From NCBI GenBank assembly GCA_946402945.1, contig CAMIYB010000003.1:36807-100806 (forward strand): a DNA stretch of 64,000 bases, written 5' to 3'. The notes below the pieces were generated by a model. It was not told where the DNA came from. It ran no database searches and saw only the letters and a program-made list of their open reading frames with translations. Position 1 is the first letter of the stretch. Each line of letters begins with the position of its first letter. Source of the stretch: an uncultured Bacteroidales bacterium (lineage in GTDB: Bacteria; Bacteroidota; Bacteroidia; Bacteroidales; UBA932). Made by a program: the position numbers and the translations under genes. Shown piece after piece: positions 60,262 through 64,000 of this stretch.

Positions 60262-61467
60262 ATGAATAAAGCTTTTTTAAGCCCCTTCCGCTTCAGTAAG
60301 ATGGCGGCGCTGGTCCTGTGTTCCGCTTGCATAATTGCCAGCTGCGGCGACAAGAATGATCCGGACAACAAGCCCGGAGTTGTCAACTTGTCTGCTGCAG
60401 GAACGGCAAACTGTTACATCGTACCGGCTGCGGGGACATATTCCTTCAAGATGACACAGGGGAATGGTCCCCAGCTTAGCGGAGTGGCATCCGCTGAAGT
60501 CCTTTGGGAGAGTTTCGGCGACAAAACAGTGCCCGAGGTCGGGAGCATCATCAAGAGCGTGTCTGTTGACGGTGACGCCATCCGTTTTGAGACGCCCGAA
60601 GAGCTGAAAAACGGCAACGCCCTGATTGCGGCCAAAAACGAGTACGGGACTATCCTCTGGTCCTGGCATATCTGGGTCTGCAAAGATTATGATCCCGTGG
60701 CCACGGCCCATGTGTACAATAACAACGCCGGGACCATGATGGACCGCAACCTTGGCGCCACTTCCACGACTCAGAATGCCGTGCAGTCCCTGGGTCTGAT
60801 GTATCAATGGGGCCGCAAAGACCCATTCCTGGGTCCTGGGGCTGTCAGTTATGCCTCCGCAAGCGAACAGGCTCCTGCCGCCTCAACCATTGTCTGGCCA
60901 GACGCTGTCCTTAACATTGCCGGAGAGAGTGGAGCAAAGTGCGGGACCATAGAGTTTTCCATCAATTATCCTACGACCTTCATCCTGCACGAGTGGTACA
61001 AGGATAAAGCGACTACCATTTACGACTGGTGCCTGAATATGGATGTCACCCGCTGGCTCTATGTCAAAACTAAGTATGATCCCTGTCCGGCTGGCTGGCA
61101 GGTCCCGAAAGGGGGAGAAGAAGGCGTCTGGTATGTGGCTTACGGGGACAAACAAGGATATGCTCCGACATTGGAACACTATGTAAGAGGTTTGGATTTC
61201 TCCAATATCTTTGGCGGGAAGGACAACTGGTATCCTGCGACAGGCTGTATCAGCGGCAGCAACAACAACGGAAACACCTTTGAAGTTGTAGGAGAATCCG
61301 GCTATCTGTGGTCCTGTACCTGGGAAAACGGAACCCGTGACGACAGGCACGGCGGACGCTTTTTTTACTATAATCGTACAGACGGATACTTCAAGGCTGT
61401 CGATATAGGTTTTGAAAGCCTTGCGAACGCTAACGGTCTGCCCGTCCGTTGCGTAAAGACGGAATAG
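60262..61467 (+). CDS. FISUMP-type lipoprotein
   Basis: 401 residues with a lipoprotein signal ending IIASC (the Met at residue 14 is an alternative start). An N-terminal beta domain (AAGTANCYIVPAAGTYSFKM) leads to a FISUMP-type region: TMMDRNLGATSTTQNAVQSL, GLMYQWGRKDPF, YDPCPAGWQVP, SGYLWSCTWENG and a final LPVRCVKTE. FISUMP modules resemble C-type-lectin-like folds and occur on exported proteins of Bacteroidetes and Fibrobacteres. Binding to surface ligands is likely but unproven. It closes this cluster; the dapD remnant begins on the other strand at the next base. Confidence 0.78.
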   Translation: MNKAFLSPFRFSKMAALVLCSACIIASCGDKNDPDNKPGVVNLSAAGTANCYIVPAAGTYSFKMTQGNGPQLSGVASAEVLWESFGDKTVPEVGSIIKSVSVDGDAIRFETPEELKNGNALIAAKNEYGTILWSWHIWVCKDYDPVATAHVYNNNAGTMMDRNLGATSTTQNAVQSLGLMYQWGRKDPFLGPGAVSYASASEQAPAASTIVWPDAVLNIAGESGAKCGTIEFSINYPTTFILHEWYKDKATTIYDWCLNMDVTRWLYVKTKYDPCPAGWQVPKGGEEGVWYVAYGDKQGYAPTLEHYVRGLDFSNIFGGKDNWYPATGCISGSNNNGNTFEVVGESGYLWSCTWENGTRDDRHGGRFFYYNRTDGYFKAVDIGFESLANANGLPVRCVKTE

Positions 61468-61620
61468 CTAGCGCAGCAAATCCTCGAGGGTGATGCTGCC
61501 GGAGGTCTTCTCGTCGCGGTATTTGACAATGACCGGGCAGTAGAGATGGACCCCGCTGTTGTCTCCCGCGTGGGAGAAGAAAATAACGATAGATTGTAAA
61601 AGCATAGTGATGAGTCTCAT
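61468..61620 (-). pseudogene. dapD C-terminal fragment
   Basis: The minus strand encodes HLYCPVIVKYRDEKTSGSIT and then LEDLLR-stop, which follows the pattern of the C-terminus of tetrahydrodipicolinate N-succinyltransferase (LYC.VIVK..D.KT.G......LLR). Only about 32 residues of DapD-like sequence remain. An ATG at 61620 could fuse an unrelated MRLITMLLQSIVIFF segment to it. With the catalytic part absent, it is a remnant. Confidence 0.55.
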
Positions 61621-61637
61621 ATTGCGAAGATAATCAA

Positions 61638-61814
61638 TTAATCCCAAAGTTCGTAATCGCCCATCCAGGCCTTGATCTGCTCATAGGACATGTTGAAATA
61701 GCGTTTCTCCTTGTTCAGGGCTGCAATCTGCTTCATCTCATCGTCGGAAAGCGTAAAGCTGAAGGATTCGATGTTCTCCTGGATATGGGCCGGATTGGAA
61801 GAGCCGGGGACTGG
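61638..61814 (-). pseudogene. Aldo/keto reductase C-terminal fragment
   Basis: The minus strand reads PGSSNPAHIQENIESFSFTL, SDDEMKQIAALNKEKRYFNM and SYEQIKAWMGDYELWD-stop, the standard C-terminal ~55 residues of bacterial aldo/keto reductases. Homology stops abruptly near 61814, where an AraC fragment on the opposite strand begins. The catalytic Tyr/Lys/His part is missing. Confidence 0.75.
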
Positions 61815-61982
61815 ATTGACAGTTATGCCGCTCACGAACTCCAGAAACTCCTGTCTGACCAGCGTCTCACGCTCACCGACATCGTGGACGCTATGCATTT
61901 CTCCTCCCAGCCTGCCCTCACGCGATATATGAAGCGGGTAATGAACACAACCCCCAGCGAATATCGCAAGAACTCATTATAA
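61812..61982 (+). pseudogene. AraC-family C-terminal fragment
   Basis: The plus strand reads IDSYAAHELQKLLSDQRLTL, TDIVDAMHFSSQPALTRYMK and RVMNTTPSEYRKNSL-stop, the second HTH of an AraC-family regulator. No matching N-terminus lies upstream, where the sequence is the aldo/keto reductase remnant read backwards. A perfect terminator still follows it. Confidence 0.75.
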
Positions 61983-61985
61983 TAG

Positions 61986-62011
61986 AAAAGCCAGTCGACT
62001 GACTGGCTTTT
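61986..62011 (+). terminator. Rho-independent terminator after AraC remnant
   Basis: AAAAGCCAGTC-GACT-GACTGGCTTTT: a perfect 11-bp stem with a T-rich 3' arm, 3 bases after the fragment's stop. Confidence 0.85.
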
Positions 62012-62082
62012 GCTGAGTAGACTACGGTGAAAAATTATCGAACCTTATGGAGGACCTGAAGAAGGTGGAAGAGTTTATTAAT

Positions 62083-62139
62083 AGTAGTAAGAAAAACCAC
62101 TAAAAAGTAGTAAGAAAATTTGAAAAAGTAGGGAGAAAA
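62083..62139 (+). promoter_or_regulatory. Three operator-like direct repeats at the fic promoter
   Basis: AGTAGTAAGAAAA at 62083-62095 and 62106-62118, and AGTAGGGAGAAAA at 62127-62139, start-to-start 23 and 21 bases (about two helical turns). The third copy lies between the -33 and -7 boxes. A fourth, AGTAGGGAGAAAA, is at 62996-63008 inside fic. The encoded protein has a C-terminal winged helix that could bind them. Confidence 0.65.
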
Positions 62140-62150
62140 CTATATATTTG
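62119..62150 (+). promoter_or_regulatory. Promoter of fic
   Basis: TTTG (62119-62122), 20 bases, TATATTTG (62143-62150): exact consensus, 20 bases before the ATG at 62171. An operator-like repeat occupies the spacer. Confidence 0.8.
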
Positions 62151-62170
62151 TAGCGAAAAATGTTATTACT

Positions 62171-63172
62171 ATGACCAAGAAGGATCAGGTGATGGCTCTA
62201 ATTGAGCAATATAAACAATTGGGTATTGACTCCCAGATAGACTATGAGAAGTTCTATCTGTACTCGATCATTACACATTCTACCGCTATCGAAGGGTCGA
62301 CGGTTACGGAAATTGAAAACCAGCTTCTCTTCGATGAGGGAATTACCGCAAAGGGGAAACCCCTTATGGAGCAGATGATGAATCTGGATTTGAAGCGGGC
62401 TTATGAAGAGAGCATTCGCCTTGCCAAGAGCCATACGGACATTACTGTTGACATTCTGAAGTCCCTGTCCCATTTGGTAATGCAGAATACGGGGTCAACC
62501 TACAAGACGGCACTCGGCGACTTCTCCTCGGCAAATGGCGACCTCCGGATGGTCAATGTCACTGCCGGAGTCGGAGGACGATCCTATCTGAGTTACCAGA
62601 AGGTCCCCGCCAAGTTGCTGGAGTTCTGTGACTGGCTCAATACCCAACGCAGACGTCCAATGTCCCCGACAGAGCGATATGACCTGAGTTTCGAGGCCCA
62701 TTATCGCCTGGTGACCATCCATCCCTGGGTCGATGGAAACGGACGTATGGCACGCCTTCTTATGAACCACCTCCAATTCGAATTCGGCCTGATTCCAGCC
62801 AAGGTACTCAAGGAAGACAAAGGGGATTATATCAATTCGCTCATCGAAACCCGGGAGGCGGATGAGATCTCCGTTTTCCTGGAATTCATGACGGGCGAAA
62901 TGATAAAGACACTGTCCGCAGACATCGAAGCATTCCTTAAGTCGATGGAGGAAAGTGGGGAGATAATTCGGCCGATAGGAGAGAAAAAGCAAAATAGTAG
63001 GGAGAAAATCCTCCAACTGCTCAAAGATCATCCCAACTATTCGGCCCGGAAACTCGCCGAGATAATTGGAATCACCCCCAAAGCCATCGAAAAGCACCTC
63101 GCCAAACTGAAATCCGATGGTCTCATCAAAAGAGAAGGCCCTGACAAAGGCGGCTCTTGGATAGTTTTATGA
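62171..63172 (+). CDS. Fic-family AMP-transferase with C-terminal winged helix
   Basis: 333 residues. The catalytic loop HPWVDGNGRMAR matches HxFxDGNGR, and the N-terminal THSTAIEGSTVTEIENQLL matches the (S/T)xxxE(G/N) inhibitory helix, so it is self-inhibited (class II-like). Fic enzymes transfer AMP or related groups from nucleotides to hydroxyls of target proteins. The last ~65 residues (REKILQLLKDHPNYSARKLA, EIIGITPKAIEKHLAKLKSD) form a winged helix, suggesting it also binds DNA. The region is more AT-rich than its neighbours, consistent with acquisition by transfer. The target is unknown, and it may belong to a toxin-antitoxin-like or mobile context. Confidence 0.9.
   Translation: MTKKDQVMALIEQYKQLGIDSQIDYEKFYLYSIITHSTAIEGSTVTEIENQLLFDEGITAKGKPLMEQMMNLDLKRAYEESIRLAKSHTDITVDILKSLSHLVMQNTGSTYKTALGDFSSANGDLRMVNVTAGVGGRSYLSYQKVPAKLLEFCDWLNTQRRRPMSPTERYDLSFEAHYRLVTIHPWVDGNGRMARLLMNHLQFEFGLIPAKVLKEDKGDYINSLIETREADEISVFLEFMTGEMIKTLSADIEAFLKSMEESGEIIRPIGEKKQNSREKILQLLKDHPNYSARKLAEIIGITPKAIEKHLAKLKSDGLIKREGPDKGGSWIVL
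62996..63008 (+). repeat. Intragenic copy of the fic operator-like repeat
   Basis: AGTAGGGAGAAAA, identical to the copy at 62127-62139, inside the linker that joins the Fic and winged-helix domains (QNSREK). Confidence 0.6.
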
Positions 63173-63194
63173 CCTCGTTTAAAGAATATAAACA

Positions 63195-63818
63195 ATGAAT
63201 ACTCGACATGTCATATCTCTTTTCCTATGCTTGATGTCGTTCTGTGTCGCTTGCCGCGAACGTAACCACTGGCCTCCTGAGACAAGTGGACCTAACCTTC
63301 CTGTCCGCTACTGTGATATCCAGAAGGGCGACAAGGACAAAACGGTCATCGGCTACGCTCTGGTAGACACATCGGCCGTAAACTGGCTTGTGAATATTTG
63401 GCTAGAAGGGGCATCTGTGTTCTCGCCTGAATTATCGGATATACGAAAGACAGAACGAATACTGCAGAAAGAGTATTCTTCCATTCTGTCGAAGCATGGA
63501 TGGGATAAGCAAGGTCATCTATATGAGGAGGGAGGCCTGAGGAACTACGCTCGACAATATGTTTTCATGAAAAGCCCAGAAGGCAGAAAGTATGTATATG
63601 TAAATTTCATTCTTTTAAGATTGGCTGATTTGGAAGATAAGGAACCTCCTTATTATGATCCTGATGATTTGGGCTTTCTCCCGCCCCCGCCACCAGTTCG
63701 AGATGCACTTAGCCGCTACTGGCTTGTTGTTCATGATGGCGGTGATGGTTATTGGAGAGTTATGGTAGACCTTGATGATGAAGTTATTCTCAATTGTTAT
63801 GTGAATGGACTCGCATAA
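63195..63818 (+). CDS. Lipoprotein of unknown function
   Basis: 207 residues with a lipoprotein signal (MNTRHVISLFLCLMSFCVAC). The mature chain has RYCDIQKGDKDKTVIGYALV, YARQYVFMKSPEGRKYVYVN, a FLPPPPPVRD proline tract and a final YWRVMVDLDDEVILNCYVNG. It starts 22 bases after fic and shares that region's lower GC, so it may have arrived with it. No promoter consensus separates them. No family is recognised. Confidence 0.7.
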   Translation: MNTRHVISLFLCLMSFCVACRERNHWPPETSGPNLPVRYCDIQKGDKDKTVIGYALVDTSAVNWLVNIWLEGASVFSPELSDIRKTERILQKEYSSILSKHGWDKQGHLYEEGGLRNYARQYVFMKSPEGRKYVYVNFILLRLADLEDKEPPYYDPDDLGFLPPPPPVRDALSRYWLVVHDGGDGYWRVMVDLDDEVILNCYVNGLA

Positions 63819-63887
63819 CGATATCCAGAGGCCAATAGGCCCTGGTGTGAGGTAACGTGGGTGCCGTTCAGTCGGAGCGGAGAAGCA

Positions 63888-63916
63888 AAAAAGTCAGCGA
63901 TGAAGCTGACTTTTTT
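63888..63916 (-). terminator. Terminator after initiator tRNA
   Basis: AAAAAAGTCAGC and GCTGACTTTTTT form a perfect 12-bp stem around 5 bases. Read on the minus strand it follows the tRNA by about 5 bases and ends in a T-run; it could also serve the plus-strand lipoprotein gene. Confidence 0.85.
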
Positions 63917-63921
63917 GTTAG

Positions 63922-63994
<73 letters not shown>

Positions 63995-64000
63995 ATGTTT

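Noticed and set aside
62047-62103. 18-codon ORF before fic (MEDLKKVEEFINSSKKNH)
   Set aside because: Too short to support; it may be the tail of a lost gene and it overlaps the operator-like repeats.

Overview
The window looks like a chromosomal segment of a high-GC Bacteroidales bacterium. The exact genus cannot be named from this sequence; a Rikenellaceae/Alistipes-like or Cryptobacteroides-like gut lineage would fit. The reasons are SusC/SusD pairs, fimbrillin-family lipoproteins, a six-gene Nqr operon, DUF3575/DUF5119 genes, AraC regulators fused to membrane domains, and many promoters of the Bacteroidetes form TTTG-N19-21-TAnnTTTG.

Layout. 1-6978 (minus) is a fimbria-type operon: an OmpA-like/DUF3575 outer-membrane protein, a DUF5119 lipoprotein and three fimbrillin paralogues, the last cut by the window edge; near-identical hairpins separate the paralogues. 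7371-11157 holds a seven-helix AraC regulator and a convergent pair (OmpA-module protein plus single-span AraC regulator). 11287-13761 is a PcrA/UvrD helicase. 13818-25864 is a glycan-utilisation region: a duplicated LRR-like lipoprotein on the minus strand, then susC-susD, two DUF4434 lipoproteins and a GH78 rhamnosidase. 25965-31942 is nqrABCDEF, whose NqrC ends in a cysteine-rich tail. 32146-34328 encodes two FimB/Mfa2/DUF4906-like lipoproteins. 34514-44990 is a surface-polysaccharide region: a nucleotidyltransferase-aminotransferase fusion, an opine-dehydrogenase-like enzyme, rfbACD and four glycosyltransferase genes, two of them cotranscribed behind uvrA. 48030-57534 holds a small heat-shock protein behind a sigma-54-like promoter, an EF-hand membrane protein, a tRNA-Pro, a coiled-coil secreted protein, an acyl-AMP ligase with its ACP, a DUF1295 protein, a Na/Pi transporter fused to PhoU and an OmpR-type DNA-binding domain, and a YhfC protease. 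57766-61467 is a cluster of secreted/lipoprotein genes. 61468-62011 is a graveyard of three truncated genes (dapD, aldo/keto reductase, araC). The right end is more AT-rich and carries a Fic enzyme with apparent operator repeats, a lipoprotein and an initiator tRNA.

The strongest candidates for something undescribed are the transporter-PhoU-winged-helix fusion (54770-56719), the metallothionein-like tail on NqrC (29244-29426), and the repeated operator-like motif around the fic promoter, which also recurs inside the gene. All functional calls come from reading motifs by eye; no database search was run.
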